DNA from: an uncultured Clostridia bacterium
Lineage (GTDB): Bacteria > Bacillota > Clostridia > Christensenellales > UBA1242
Assembly: GCA_934757845.1 (NCBI GenBank)
Contig: CAKVLQ010000001.1
Coordinates: 62,001 to 126,000, forward strand
Reading direction: 5' to 3'
Length of the DNA: 64,000 nt
Of the stretch, positions 24,594 to 33,408 are shown in pieces. A program made the position numbers and the translations under genes. A model generated the notes under the pieces. It was not told the origin of the DNA. It searched no databases and worked only from the letters and a program-made list of their open reading frames with translations. Position 1 is the stretch's first letter; each line of letters opens with the position of its first letter.

Positions 24594-24866
24594 TTAATTT
24601 CTTTCTTCAAATTCTTTCATGCCTTTTTCAACTTGGGTTTTAAAATTTGGGTCTAGCATGAACAAAAGCGATAATAATTCGCCAACGTGCACTTCTTCTT
24701 CGTGTTTAATAGAAAGCCATGTGTTTTTTGCAGTTTGCGAAGTGGCTTCACGGGCGTGCTCGTCATATTGAATTATTGCTTCAAGTTCACCGGTTAAGTC
24801 AAGTGCTGCTTTGTTAAAATCATCACTCGTGTTAAGTTTAAAACTTTTATAAAACATTTTTTGCAT
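24594..24866 (-). CDS. Ferritin-like protein of the EncFtn type
   Basis: A 90-residue helical protein. It aligns by eye with encapsulated-ferritin proteins: ELEAIIQYDEHAREA in helix 1, HEEEVH in helix 2, then LLSLLFMLDP and a charged C-terminal helix. The Glu, Glu and His residues would form a di-iron ferroxidase site at a dimer interface. It ends without an obvious encapsulin-targeting tail, and no encapsulin shell gene lies nearby. It may act alone in iron or peroxide handling. Its start follows AGGAG. A rubrerythrin-like relationship is the alternative. Confidence 0.8.
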   Translation of the reverse strand: MQKMFYKSFKLNTSDDFNKAALDLTGELEAIIQYDEHAREATSQTAKNTWLSIKHEEEVHVGELLSLLFMLDPNFKTQVEKGMKEFEERN

Positions 24867-24993
24867 AATTTCTCCTTTTTAATCTATATGAAACAATCTT
24901 TTTGTTTGACACAATAAAAAATTTATTTTTTAAATGTTTAAAACATTATTAAATTTATTTTTAAAAATGATAATAATTTAATATAATATAATT

Positions 24994-27600
24994 ATGAAAA
25001 ACCAAAATAATAAAAAAGAAGAAAAATTGAAGAAAAAAAATATTCAAAAAAAAGAGGACAAAAAAGAAAATAAAAAAGTTTTGGAAAATGAAAGGGCATT
25101 AGATGTTAATGCAAACCTTGAAAATGCACAAAATATTCAAGAACTAGCCTTTCAAGAGAGCAAAATTGAAGACACAAAAACTGATACAAAAAAAGATAAC
25201 AAAATTGTTGTTTGTTCAAAACTTTCAAAAGCCGATATAAAACGAATAAAAAAACTGAAAAAAAGCAAAAGTTATAACATATTGCACGCCGAAAGATATA
25301 ATCCAAGTTTAAGTGAAGGGTTAACTCATGAGCAAGTTTGTGAAAGAATTGAAAACGGATATATTAATTATTACGAAACAAATAACACAAAAACATACAG
25401 AAGTATATTCTTTTCAAACATTTTCACATTTTTCAATTTGTTATGCTTTTTAATTGCAACAGCATTAATTTTGGTTGGTTCGTTTAACAATTTGTTTTTT
25501 GCAATAATTTTTATTTGCAATATGTTTATTGGAATTATTCAAGAGATAAAAGCAAAAAAAACTGTTGAAAAAATAAGTTTGGTAACTTCACCCACTGCAA
25601 AAGTTATAAGAGAAGGGAAAAAGCAAGAGATAAAAACCAATGAAGTTGTGCTTGACGACATTTTAGTTTATGAATTTGGAAATCAAATTTGCACCGACAG
25701 CATAGTTATGAAAGGTGAAATTGAAGTGAACGAAAGTTTGCTTACAGGCGAAAGTGATTCAATCAAAAAGAAAAAAGGCGATATGCTTTTGGCTGGAAGT
25801 TTTGTTACAAGTGGAAGTTGCATTGCAAAAGCCGAAAAAGTTGCCGAAGAAAACTTTACAAGCAAATTAACATTAAAAGCAAAAAAATATACAAAACCAA
25901 AAAGTGAATTGTTGTCAAGTTTAAGGTTGATAATTAAAGTTGTTGGAGTTCTTATAATTCCACTAGGGGTGGCAATATTTTTTAACAACAAGGCTCTAAT
26001 TGGAAATGACCTTAAACTTTTGGTTACAAAATCGGCAGGTTCGGTTATTGGAATGATTCCTGCGGGGTTATTCTTGCTTACAAGTTTGGCATTAGCGGTT
26101 GGAGTTATTAAACTTGCCAAAAAGAAAACTTTGGTGCAAGATTTGTATGGAATAGAAATGCTTTCAAGGGCAAGCGTTTTGTGTCTTGACAAAACTGGAA
26201 CAATCACTGACGGAACAATGGTTGTTAAGCAAATAAAAATGCTTCAAAAGCAAGATGACCTTAAACAAATTTTAAGTTCACTTCTTGCCAGCATGAAAAC
26301 ACCAAATCAAACCTTTAATGCTTTAAAAAATTATTTTGGGGAAGAAAAAGTTTTTGAAAGCGACAAAGTTATTGAATTTAATTCGGCAAAAAAGTTTAGT
26401 GCTGTAAGTTTTAAAAACGAAAAAACTTATGTTTTGGGTGCGCCAGAATTTGTTTACAGAAACAAAGACAAAAAAGTTACAAATTATGTTAATGCTTATG
26501 CAAAAGAAGGATATAGAGTTTTGATATTGTGTGAAACAAGTGAAAAACTTGACAAAAACCTTCCAAAAAACTTAACTCCAATTTGTTTGATTATGCTTGA
26601 TGAAAAAATACGAAAAGAAGCAAAAGACACAATCGCTTGGTTTAATGCAAACGGAGTTCAAGTTAAAATTATAAGTGGAGATAATCCGCTAACTGTTAGC
26701 GAAATAAGCAAAAAAGTTGGTGTTGTTGGTGCTGATAAATATATAAGTTTGGAAGGCATGACAAATCAACAAGTTATGGAAATTGCAGGTGAATATAACA
26801 TTTTTGGCCGTGTAAGCCCTGAACAAAAACAAATTTTGGTTAAAGCCCTAAAAAATATGGGGCATAATGTTGCAATGACCGGCGATGGAGTTAACGATAT
26901 TTTGGCTTTAAAAGAAGCCGATTGTTCAATTTCGGTTGCGTCTGGAAGTGAAGCTGCCCGAAATGTTAGCCACCTAGTTTTGTTAGATTCTAACTTTTTA
27001 AATCTTCCTGCCGTTGTGGGTGAAGGAAGACGAGTGGTTAACAATATTGTTAATTCTGCAAGTTTGTTTTTGATGAAAACATTTTTCACTTTGGTTTTAA
27101 CCATTTTCTGTTTAATTATAAACATAAACTATCCCTTCACGCCAAATCAAATTATTCTTCTAGAATTTTTCACAATAGGCGTTCCGTCATTTATGCTGGC
27201 ACTTCAACCAAATCAAGACAAAATAAAAGGCAAATTCATCAACAAAGTTGCATTAAAAAGTGTTTGTTATGGTCTTGTTTTGTTCATAACTTTCATTGCG
27301 TGCTTCTTGTTTGACAAATATTTGGGAACAAATTGCTATGAAACATTAGCCTCACTATCAATAACTTTTGTTGGTCTTGTTATCTTGCTAAAAATTTGCA
27401 CCCCACTTAATATGTATCGTGCAGTTTTGGTTGTTGGCATGATTGCCTTAACGGCTTTAGCACTTTTGATTTTGCCATACGAAAGTTTCTTTGGATATGT
27501 CCCACTAACAATCACACACAAAATTTTTATTGCAATGCTAACATTTATTAGTTTTGCAGTGCTTTATAGTCCATTATTATTCAAACAAAAAAAATCTTAA
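24994..27600 (+). CDS. P-type cation-transporting ATPase (CtpE-like)
   Basis: This 868-residue membrane pump uses ATP to move a cation. It has the actuator motif TGES (about residue 250), a PAGL segment in helix 4, the phosphorylation motif DKTGT (Asp about 398) and the hinge TGDGVND (about 629-635). The last 200 residues hold about six helices. The overall pattern is closest to CtpE-type calcium or divalent-cation pumps rather than heavy-metal types, since no CPC motif or N-terminal metal-binding domain is seen. An unusual Lys/Glu-rich cytosolic extension of about 90 residues precedes the core. TATAAT ends six bases before the ATG without a ribosome binding site. Confidence 0.95.
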   Translation: MKNQNNKKEEKLKKKNIQKKEDKKENKKVLENERALDVNANLENAQNIQELAFQESKIEDTKTDTKKDNKIVVCSKLSKADIKRIKKLKKSKSYNILHAERYNPSLSEGLTHEQVCERIENGYINYYETNNTKTYRSIFFSNIFTFFNLLCFLIATALILVGSFNNLFFAIIFICNMFIGIIQEIKAKKTVEKISLVTSPTAKVIREGKKQEIKTNEVVLDDILVYEFGNQICTDSIVMKGEIEVNESLLTGESDSIKKKKGDMLLAGSFVTSGSCIAKAEKVAEENFTSKLTLKAKKYTKPKSELLSSLRLIIKVVGVLIIPLGVAIFFNNKALIGNDLKLLVTKSAGSVIGMIPAGLFLLTSLALAVGVIKLAKKKTLVQDLYGIEMLSRASVLCLDKTGTITDGTMVVKQIKMLQKQDDLKQILSSLLASMKTPNQTFNALKNYFGEEKVFESDKVIEFNSAKKFSAVSFKNEKTYVLGAPEFVYRNKDKKVTNYVNAYAKEGYRVLILCETSEKLDKNLPKNLTPICLIMLDEKIRKEAKDTIAWFNANGVQVKIISGDNPLTVSEISKKVGVVGADKYISLEGMTNQQVMEIAGEYNIFGRVSPEQKQILVKALKNMGHNVAMTGDGVNDILALKEADCSISVASGSEAARNVSHLVLLDSNFLNLPAVVGEGRRVVNNIVNSASLFLMKTFFTLVLTIFCLIININYPFTPNQIILLEFFTIGVPSFMLALQPNQDKIKGKFINKVALKSVCYGLVLFITFIACFLFDKYLGTNCYETLASLSITFVGLVILLKICTPLNMYRAVLVVGMIALTALALLILPYESFFGYVPLTITHKIFIAMLTFISFAVLYSPLLFKQKKS

Positions 27601-27663
27601 AAAACCCTTTATTTTTTCATTTTGTTGTGATATAATTTAAGGTTTTTAAAAGGAAGAAAAGAT

Positions 27664-29493
27664 ATGATAAACGAAAAATTAAGAAATGTTGCCATTATTG
27701 CGCACGTTGACCACGGCAAAACAAGTTTGGTTAACGAAATGTTAAAGCAAGGTGGCGTTTTTAGAGAAAATCAAGAAGTTCAAGACAGAGTTATGGATAG
27801 CAACGCATTAGAGCGAGAAAGGGGAATTACTATTCTTGCAAAAAATGCGGCTTGCAAATTTAGAGATTATAAAATTAACATAATTGACACCCCAGGGCAC
27901 GCAGATTTTGGTGGCGAAGTTGAAAGAATTTTGAAAATGGTTGACGGCGTTTTGCTTGTTGTTGACAGTTTTGAAGGTCCAATGCCACAAACAAGATTTG
28001 TGCTTCAAAAAGCACTTGAACTTAACCACAAAGTTATTGTTGTTATAAACAAAATTGACAGACCAGATGCAAGAGTGAAAGAAGTTATTGACGAAGTTTT
28101 GGAATTGCTTCTTGACCTTGATGCAAACGAAGAACAACTTGACAGTCCATTTGTTTTTTGCAGTGCAAGATATGGTTATGCAAGTTTGAACCCAGACGAA
28201 CAAGGCACAAACTTTTTGCCACTTCTTCAAAAAATTATTGACTATATTCCAGCACCTTCTGGTGATGCTGACAAACCTTTCCAAATGCTTGTTTCTTCAA
28301 CCGAAAGTTCCGACTATGTTGGAAAAATGGCTATTGGAAAAGTAACAGCAGGAAGTGTTAAATTAAATCAAGCCATAACAATAACAAACTATCACAATGA
28401 AAAACCAAACGAAAATGCAAAAGTAACTGCAATTTATCAGTTTGAAGGGCTAAAAAAAGTTCCAGTGCAAGAAGCAACTGTTGGTGATATCGTTTGTATT
28501 GCAGGAAGTCCAAATGTCCGAATTGGCGACACTTTGTGCGATAGTTCACGAGTTGAAGCACTTCCATTTGTAAAAATTAGTGAACCAAGTGTTGAAATGA
28601 CTTTTTCTGTTAACGACAGTCCTTTTGCTGGACGAGAAGGCAAGTTTGTAACAAGCCGTCATTTGCGTGAAAGATTGTTTAAAGAAGCCGACCGTGATTT
28701 GAGTTTGCGTGTTAAAGAAACAGCAACCACTGAAGCATTTGATGTTTGTGGTCGTGGCGAAATGCATCTTTCAATTTTGATTGAAAATATGCGTCGTGAA
28801 GGCTATGAATTTCAAGTTTCAATGCCAAAAGTTCTTTACAAAACTGGCGAAAACGGCGAAAAATTAGAGCCTATCGACAAACTAATTGTTGACGTGCCAG
28901 AAGAATGTATGGGCGTTGTTATGGAAAAAATGGGCAAACGAAAAGGCGAATTCGTTAATATGACAAGCCATAATTCACGAATTAAAATGGAATTTTTAAT
29001 TCCTTCAAGGGGATTGTTTGGGTATAAAAGCGAATTTTTGACCGACACAAAAGGCGAAGGCGTTTTGAGCAGTATTTTTGAAAAATATGACACTTATAAA
29101 GGCGATATTGATAGGCGTGATATGGGAAGTTTGATTGCGTTTGAATCTGGCGATAGCATTGTTTATGGACTTTATAACGCACAAGAACGAGGAACTTTGT
29201 TTATTGGGGCGGGTGTTCCAGTTTATGGCGGAATGGTTGTTGGTGAAAACCCTCGTGGGGGCGACCTTGTTGTTAATGTTTGCAAACGAAAAAACCTTAC
29301 AAATGTTCGTTCAAGTGCAAGTGATGAAGCATTAAGACTAATTCCACCAAAAAATTTAAGTTTGGAAGAATGTCTTGAATTTTTGAATGATGATGAACTT
29401 TTGGAAGTAACTCCAAAATCAATTCGAATAAGAAAGAAAATTCTTGACCACACAATTAGGGGACGAGTTAACTTCCATAACAAAAATGATTAA
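27664..29493 (+). CDS. typA: Ribosome-associated GTPase TypA/BipA
   Basis: TypA is a translational GTPase that assists ribosome assembly and stress translation. The 609-residue protein has the G1 motif AHVDHGKT (residues 12-19), DTPGHADFGGE, NKIDRPDAR, then domain II, EF-G-like domains III and V, and the TypA-specific C-terminal domain. Length is normal. AAGGAAG precedes the ATG, and a TATAAT-type -10 lies about 30 bases upstream. It is a single-gene unit followed by a repeat-rich intergenic region. Confidence 0.98.
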   Translation: MINEKLRNVAIIAHVDHGKTSLVNEMLKQGGVFRENQEVQDRVMDSNALERERGITILAKNAACKFRDYKINIIDTPGHADFGGEVERILKMVDGVLLVVDSFEGPMPQTRFVLQKALELNHKVIVVINKIDRPDARVKEVIDEVLELLLDLDANEEQLDSPFVFCSARYGYASLNPDEQGTNFLPLLQKIIDYIPAPSGDADKPFQMLVSSTESSDYVGKMAIGKVTAGSVKLNQAITITNYHNEKPNENAKVTAIYQFEGLKKVPVQEATVGDIVCIAGSPNVRIGDTLCDSSRVEALPFVKISEPSVEMTFSVNDSPFAGREGKFVTSRHLRERLFKEADRDLSLRVKETATTEAFDVCGRGEMHLSILIENMRREGYEFQVSMPKVLYKTGENGEKLEPIDKLIVDVPEECMGVVMEKMGKRKGEFVNMTSHNSRIKMEFLIPSRGLFGYKSEFLTDTKGEGVLSSIFEKYDTYKGDIDRRDMGSLIAFESGDSIVYGLYNAQERGTLFIGAGVPVYGGMVVGENPRGGDLVVNVCKRKNLTNVRSSASDEALRLIPPKNLSLEECLEFLNDDELLEVTPKSIRIRKKILDHTIRGRVNFHNKND

Positions 29494-29609
29494 TTATTTT
29501 AATATTTTGAATGTAAATTTTTTAAAAATTAGTGGATTGCGATTTTTCAAAAAAGTTTATAATTGTGTTAATTAAATGCAAAAAGTGATAATATGCTCTT
29601 TGCAAAACT
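29494..29609 (+). other. Start of a gene-free, repeat-rich region
   Basis: AT-rich sequence after typA with no gene or clear terminator. The repeats that follow (29610-29901) are listed separately; in all, 29494-30004 contains no credible gene. Confidence 0.5.
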
Positions 29610-29680
29610 AGTGCCGTTAGGCACTTTGTAATTATAATTTAAAAAAGTATGCCAAAAATGTTTGAGTGCCGTTAGGCACT
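29610..29680. repeat. Two copies of a 16-bp palindrome
   Basis: AGTGCCGTTAGGCACT occurs at 29610-29625 and 29665-29680, 55 bases apart, each followed by TTTG. Each can form a 6-bp hairpin (AGTGCC / GGCACT) with a GTTA loop. Confidence 0.8.
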
Positions 29681-29712
29681 TTGCACTTATCATTTATTTA
29701 AAAAATATAGAA

Positions 29713-29773
29713 AAATTTTAAAAATATGCCAGAAATGTTTGACACGAGATAACAAAATATGGCATATTTTTTA
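29713..29773 (+). other. Long-loop hairpin
   Basis: An arm ending AAATATGCCA pairs with TGGCATATTT across about 30 bases and runs into T6. The left arm context (ATGCCAGAAATGTTTGA) also repeats 29648-29664 with one change. Confidence 0.5.
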
Positions 29774-29784
29774 ATGGATAAAAA

Positions 29785-29840
29785 GCATGGTTGACCGCAT
29801 GGTTGACCGCATGGTTGACCGCATGGTTGACCGCATGATT
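29785..29840 (+). repeat. Four tandem 12-bp repeats, GCATGGTTGACC
   Basis: Four perfect head-to-tail copies at 29785-29832, plus a partial fifth (GCATGATT). The GGTTGACC core recurs in both arms of the terminator at 29862-29901. Confidence 0.95.
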
Positions 29841-29861
29841 TAAGCAGAAGAATAAACTTTC

Positions 29862-29901
29862 AAAAAAAGGTCAACCTAATAAATAAGGGTTGACCTTTTT
29901 T
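29862..29901 (+). terminator. Terminator built from the GGTTGACC motif
   Basis: AAAAAGGTCAACC (29864-29876) pairs perfectly with GGTTGACCTTTTT (29888-29900), 11-base loop. It would end a transcript containing the tandem repeats. Confidence 0.88.
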
Positions 29902-30004
29902 AATATAATTAAAAAGATTTGCCCAAAATAAAAAATAAAACACATCACTTAATTAAATTGCTTGCAAAAAAGTTTTAAAAAAACAAAAAATAAAGGAAAA
30001 ATAT

Positions 30005-31078
30005 ATGGAAAAAAAGAAATTTAAAACAAAGGTAAGTTTTATAATTTTAATCTTATCATTAATAATATTTTCATGTTTGTCAGTAATCACCTTTGCGTGG
30101 TTCACCGACAAAGAAAGTTATTCAGGAACACTAGATTTTGGAACTATAGAACTTGATGTGAGCGGAACAGGCATAGATAACACAAACAAAACACTTAAAT
30201 TTGATGTAACCCGAACAAATGGAACATACACCGCAGGTGGCAAGGTTATGCCAGGGGATACAGTAAATATTCCAATAAAAGTGAGTTTGACAAGTGAAAG
30301 TGAAGCAGCATACTATATGATATTTTTAAGTGATCCAAAAGGGATATTTGAAAGCGGGGCATATTTTAGTGATGACGGAACGAATGTTTATGTAAGTGAT
30401 GGAACAAAGATATACAATCAAAGCACAAAAGCAACAGTTACCGATAAAATAGTAGGCAAACTATCAAAAGGGACAACAGGGCATGATATAACAATAAGCG
30501 CAACAATATCAACCGATTTTGAAGAGCAGAACGCAACCACTCAAATCAACTGCACAGTTTGTGCAATTCAACAAGCAAACCTTGATGAAAGCACAGCAAA
30601 AAATTTGCTTAACCAAGAATTTGGCTTTGATTTGTTTAATGTAGGTTCAAGAGCGGTTGCAAGCGTAACTTCAAGTGAAGGAGTTAACACTGCAACAAGA
30701 ACAATCACAGGCAAGCAAATTATGGTTGGTATTACTGGAAGCAATTATTGGTATCCAAGCCAATTAAGTTCCGACTATGAAGTAACTGCTGATAAAATAA
30801 GATTTACAACAAATTCTAACATTAACTATGGGCTTGGTTTAGATGCACTTTGCACTGCGGGCGATAAATATATTTTAACTTATGAAAGCACTCAAAAAAC
30901 AAGTGTAACAGTAACATATTATAAAGCAGACGGTTCATCACTTTCGCAAGTAGCACCAGGTTCAGGAACAGTTTTCACAGTGCCAGCAAACGCAACAGGT
31001 ATGATTGTTGTTTTCAAATCAACAACGGCTGGAACTGAAATGGTTTATACAAATTTTAGGCTTGTAAAAGTTTATTAA
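30005..31078 (+). CDS. TasA/CalY-like exported protein with SipW-type signal
   Basis: A 357-residue exported protein. Its N-terminus (hydrophobic residues 10-30, then TFAWFTDKE) matches the SipW-dependent signal region of TasA and camelysin, biofilm or surface fibre proteins. A Ser/Thr/Asn-rich beta domain follows (about 40-185), as in TasA, with a further beta-sandwich-like module at about 215-357. It has AAAGGA before the start and its own terminator. Neither a SipW-like peptidase nor a second fibre gene lies in the window. A fibre-forming role is inferred. Confidence 0.82.
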   Translation: MEKKKFKTKVSFIILILSLIIFSCLSVITFAWFTDKESYSGTLDFGTIELDVSGTGIDNTNKTLKFDVTRTNGTYTAGGKVMPGDTVNIPIKVSLTSESEAAYYMIFLSDPKGIFESGAYFSDDGTNVYVSDGTKIYNQSTKATVTDKIVGKLSKGTTGHDITISATISTDFEEQNATTQINCTVCAIQQANLDESTAKNLLNQEFGFDLFNVGSRAVASVTSSEGVNTATRTITGKQIMVGITGSNYWYPSQLSSDYEVTADKIRFTTNSNINYGLGLDALCTAGDKYILTYESTQKTSVTVTYYKADGSSLSQVAPGSGTVFTVPANATGMIVVFKSTTAGTEMVYTNFRLVKVY

Positions 31079-31082
31079 AAAC

Positions 31083-31109
31083 AAAACTCACTTTTTTGTG
31101 AGTTTTTTT
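31083..31109 (+). terminator. Terminator of the TasA-like gene
   Basis: AAAACTCAC (31083-31091) pairs with GTGAGTTTT followed by T's. Confidence 0.88.
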
Positions 31110-31303
31110 ATGCCCAATAATATAAACTATGTGATATAAAATTTTAAGCAAGTTAAAATTTTGATTTGCTAACGCAACTTCAGTGATAAACCAAGCCATC
31201 ATGGTTTGAATAAACATTAGTTGCTGGCAAATATACCTGCGGGCTGCTTGCCGACAACTTCAAATAATATAAATTTCATAATTTTAAAAAAATTGCTATT
31301 CAC
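31110..31303 (+). other. Structured gene-free region
   Basis: No gene. A perfect 10-bp stem (AAAATTTTAA / TTAAAATTTT around GCAAG), a stem AAACCA / TGGTTT, and nested GTTG / CAAC with GGCAA / TTGCC near 31210-31258. The last part is less AT-rich than its surroundings. It could be a small RNA or a decayed gene. Confidence 0.35.
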
Positions 31304-31332
31304 TTGAAAAACTAAAAAAATATTGATATAAT
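31304..31332 (+). promoter_or_regulatory. Promoter of the dnaB operon, leaderless type
   Basis: TTGAAA (31304-31309) and TATAAT (31327-31332), 17-bp spacer, with the -10 ending six bases before ATG 31339 and no ribosome binding site. Confidence 0.75.
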
Positions 31333-31338
31333 AGATTT

Positions 31339-31566
31339 ATGACTCAAAAAGAAGTTATAAAATTATTTAAAAGATTTTTAATTATATTTTTAATAGTTGG
31401 CGTGCCATGTGTGTGTGTTTTCACACTTGCCGTAAAATTAAAATCTATTTTTGTTATTTTGATAACAGTTGGTATTGTTGGAATTGTATTTTTAATTGAA
31501 GAATACATTTTGGCAAAACGAAACAAAAAACGACAAGAGAGAAGAAAAAAAGAAGGTAGAGAATAA
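31339..31566 (+). CDS. Small two-helix membrane protein
   Basis: A 75-residue protein with two membrane helices (about residues 12-31 and 34-55) and a strongly basic C-terminal tail (KRNKKRQERRKK), which should stay in the cytoplasm. It overlaps dnaB by one base (TAATG), so it is translated together with the helicase. In many Bacillota rplI occupies this position before dnaB; here it is replaced. Function unknown. Confidence 0.72.
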   Translation: MTQKEVIKLFKRFLIIFLIVGVPCVCVFTLAVKLKSIFVILITVGIVGIVFLIEEYILAKRNKKRQERRKKEGRE

Positions 31567-33026
31567 TGGAAGCAAAAATGTTGCCACATAATTTAGATGC
31601 AGAACAAGCTTTGCTTGGGTGTATGCTTATTGACGAAAAAGTTCCACTAACAGTTTTTAGCGAAATTCACAGTGAAGATTTTTATTCAAATGCTCACAAG
31701 CAAATTTTTGATGCAATGCTTGATATTTACAAAAAAAATATGCCCATTGATTTTGTAACAATAACTGACGAACTTGATAATCTTGGAATATTGAACGAAG
31801 TTGGTGGTGTAACATATATAACAAGTTTAACAAACAGCGTTCCAAGTGCGGCAAATTTCAAACATTATGAAGAACTAATTAAGCGTGATGCTATGCTTCG
31901 AAAATTAATTTCTTCTGGACAAAGTATCGTTGAACACACTTTTAATAGTTCCGACCAAACCGAAGCACTAACTTTTGCCGAAAAAACTATTTTTGATTTG
32001 AGCCAAAAGAAAGAAAGTTCTCATTTGGTTTCGGCTGAAACGGCAATTAATGAAGTTATTGCAAAACTTGAACTTATTGAAAAAGACAAAACAGCGCTTG
32101 CCGGCTTAAAAACTGGTTTTTATGGGCTTGATTTGTTAACAAATGGCTTTCAAAAATCTGACCTTATTTTGCTTGCTGCTCGTCCAGGTGTTGGAAAAAC
32201 ATCTTTTGCAATGAATGTAATAAACAATATTGCACTAAATGGCGGAAGTTGTGCTGTTTTTTCACTTGAAATGAGTGCTGCTCAACTTATGCAAAGGGCA
32301 ATATTTTCAACCGCAATGGTTTCTATGAGCAAAGGTCTTAAAGGTGAACTTTCAACCAAAGATTGGAAACTTTTGCTTGAAGCAAAAGAAAAACTTTCAA
32401 AAGCAAAAATTTTTATTGACGACAGTGCGCTAAACACCCCAGTTGATATTTTAAGCAAATGCAGAAGAATTCAACGAGAGCATGGTCTTGATATTGTTAT
32501 GGTCGACTATTTGCAACTTATGAGCAGTGGCAAGAAAACCGACAATCGTCAAACCGAAGTTAGCGAAATTTCCCGAAGTTTAAAAATTGCCGCCAAAGAA
32601 CTTAATGTTCCAATTTTGTGCTTGTCGCAATTATCTCGTGCCGTAGAAGGCAGAAAAGGCAACAAGCCAGTGCTATCCGATTTGCGTGAAAGTGGTGCGA
32701 TTGAACAAGACGCAGATATTGTTATGTTTATTCACAATCCAGATATGTATTTGCAAGATGACGGGGCTATAAAACAAGGAATTGTTGACCTAATTTTAGC
32801 AAAACACCGAAATGGTGCTCTTGACACAATAAAACTTAAATTTATTTCTGAACACACAACTTTTGTTAATCTTGACAAAGATAGCAATGCTCAAAGTTTA
32901 GAAAGTCAAATTCCACCAGAAAGAAAATCAAACAAAACCGAAGTTAGAAATGAAGAAGCAAGTGTTCAACTTGAAAAGTTTGAACCAACAGAAGAAGAAC
33001 TTAACGGTCTTGATGATATATTTTAA
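31566..33026 (+). CDS. dnaB: Replicative DNA helicase
   Basis: This 486-residue hexameric helicase unwinds DNA at the replication fork. It has the N-terminal DnaB domain (residues 1-105), a linker helix, and the RecA-like domain with Walker A ARPGVGKTS (about 207-215), the DnaB motif VDYLQLM and the arginine-rich DLRESGAIEQDAD motif. An acidic tail closes it. Length is typical and there is no intein. Some Bacillota call it DnaC. It is coupled to a small membrane protein upstream and has a terminator downstream. Confidence 0.98.
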   Translation: MEAKMLPHNLDAEQALLGCMLIDEKVPLTVFSEIHSEDFYSNAHKQIFDAMLDIYKKNMPIDFVTITDELDNLGILNEVGGVTYITSLTNSVPSAANFKHYEELIKRDAMLRKLISSGQSIVEHTFNSSDQTEALTFAEKTIFDLSQKKESSHLVSAETAINEVIAKLELIEKDKTALAGLKTGFYGLDLLTNGFQKSDLILLAARPGVGKTSFAMNVINNIALNGGSCAVFSLEMSAAQLMQRAIFSTAMVSMSKGLKGELSTKDWKLLLEAKEKLSKAKIFIDDSALNTPVDILSKCRRIQREHGLDIVMVDYLQLMSSGKKTDNRQTEVSEISRSLKIAAKELNVPILCLSQLSRAVEGRKGNKPVLSDLRESGAIEQDADIVMFIHNPDMYLQDDGAIKQGIVDLILAKHRNGALDTIKLKFISEHTTFVNLDKDSNAQSLESQIPPERKSNKTEVRNEEASVQLEKFEPTEEELNGLDDIF

Positions 33027-33028
33027 AC

Positions 33029-33056
33029 AAAAACAGCCATATTCGGCTGTTTTTTA
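33029..33056 (+). terminator. Terminator of dnaB
   Basis: AAAAACAGCC (33029-33038) pairs with GGCTGTTTTT (33045-33054). Confidence 0.88.
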
Positions 33057-33081
33057 TATAAAAATTTTTTGACATAATTTG

Positions 33082-33117
33082 TTGACATTGTGTATATATT
33101 GTGTTACAATACATATA
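33082..33117 (+). promoter_or_regulatory. Promoter and operator of the toxin-antitoxin pair
   Basis: TTGACA (33082-33087) and TACAAT (33105-33110), 17-bp spacer. A near-palindrome (33091-33117, arms of 12 with two mismatches, TGTATATATTGT / ACAATACATATA) covers the -10, as expected for autorepression by an antitoxin. Confidence 0.8.
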
Positions 33118-33141
33118 ATAATTAAAAAGGAGATATAGAAA

Positions 33142-33408
33142 ATGGCTAGTATTAATATTAGAACAGAAGAATCAACCAAGATTGAAGCGGATGAACTATT
33201 TAATAAATTGGGTCTTAATATGTCAACAGCAATAAATATGTTTTTGATTAAGGCAATAAATGTTCAAGGGCTTCCTTTTGATGTTAAACTTGATACGCCA
33301 AACAAAGAAACTCTTCAAGCAATTGAAGAAGGTGATAAAATTGCAAAAGATAAAACAAAAAGGGGATATAGGGACATAAAAAGTCTTAAAGATGCACTTG
33401 AAGTATGA
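33142..33408 (+). CDS. dinJ: RelB/DinJ-family antitoxin
   Basis: An 88-residue protein. The N-terminal ribbon-helix-helix (about residues 1-45: INIRTEESTKIEADELFNKL, then MSTAINMFL) binds the operator as a dimer. The charged C-terminal half should wrap the toxin. AAGGAGA precedes the start. It overlaps the toxin gene by four bases (ATGA), the standard antitoxin-first arrangement. Confidence 0.93.
   Translation: MASINIRTEESTKIEADELFNKLGLNMSTAINMFLIKAINVQGLPFDVKLDTPNKETLQAIEEGDKIAKDKTKRGYRDIKSLKDALEV

Noticed and set aside
29785..29840. CRISPR array
   Set aside because: The 12-bp units are directly tandem with no spacers, and no cas genes are present.
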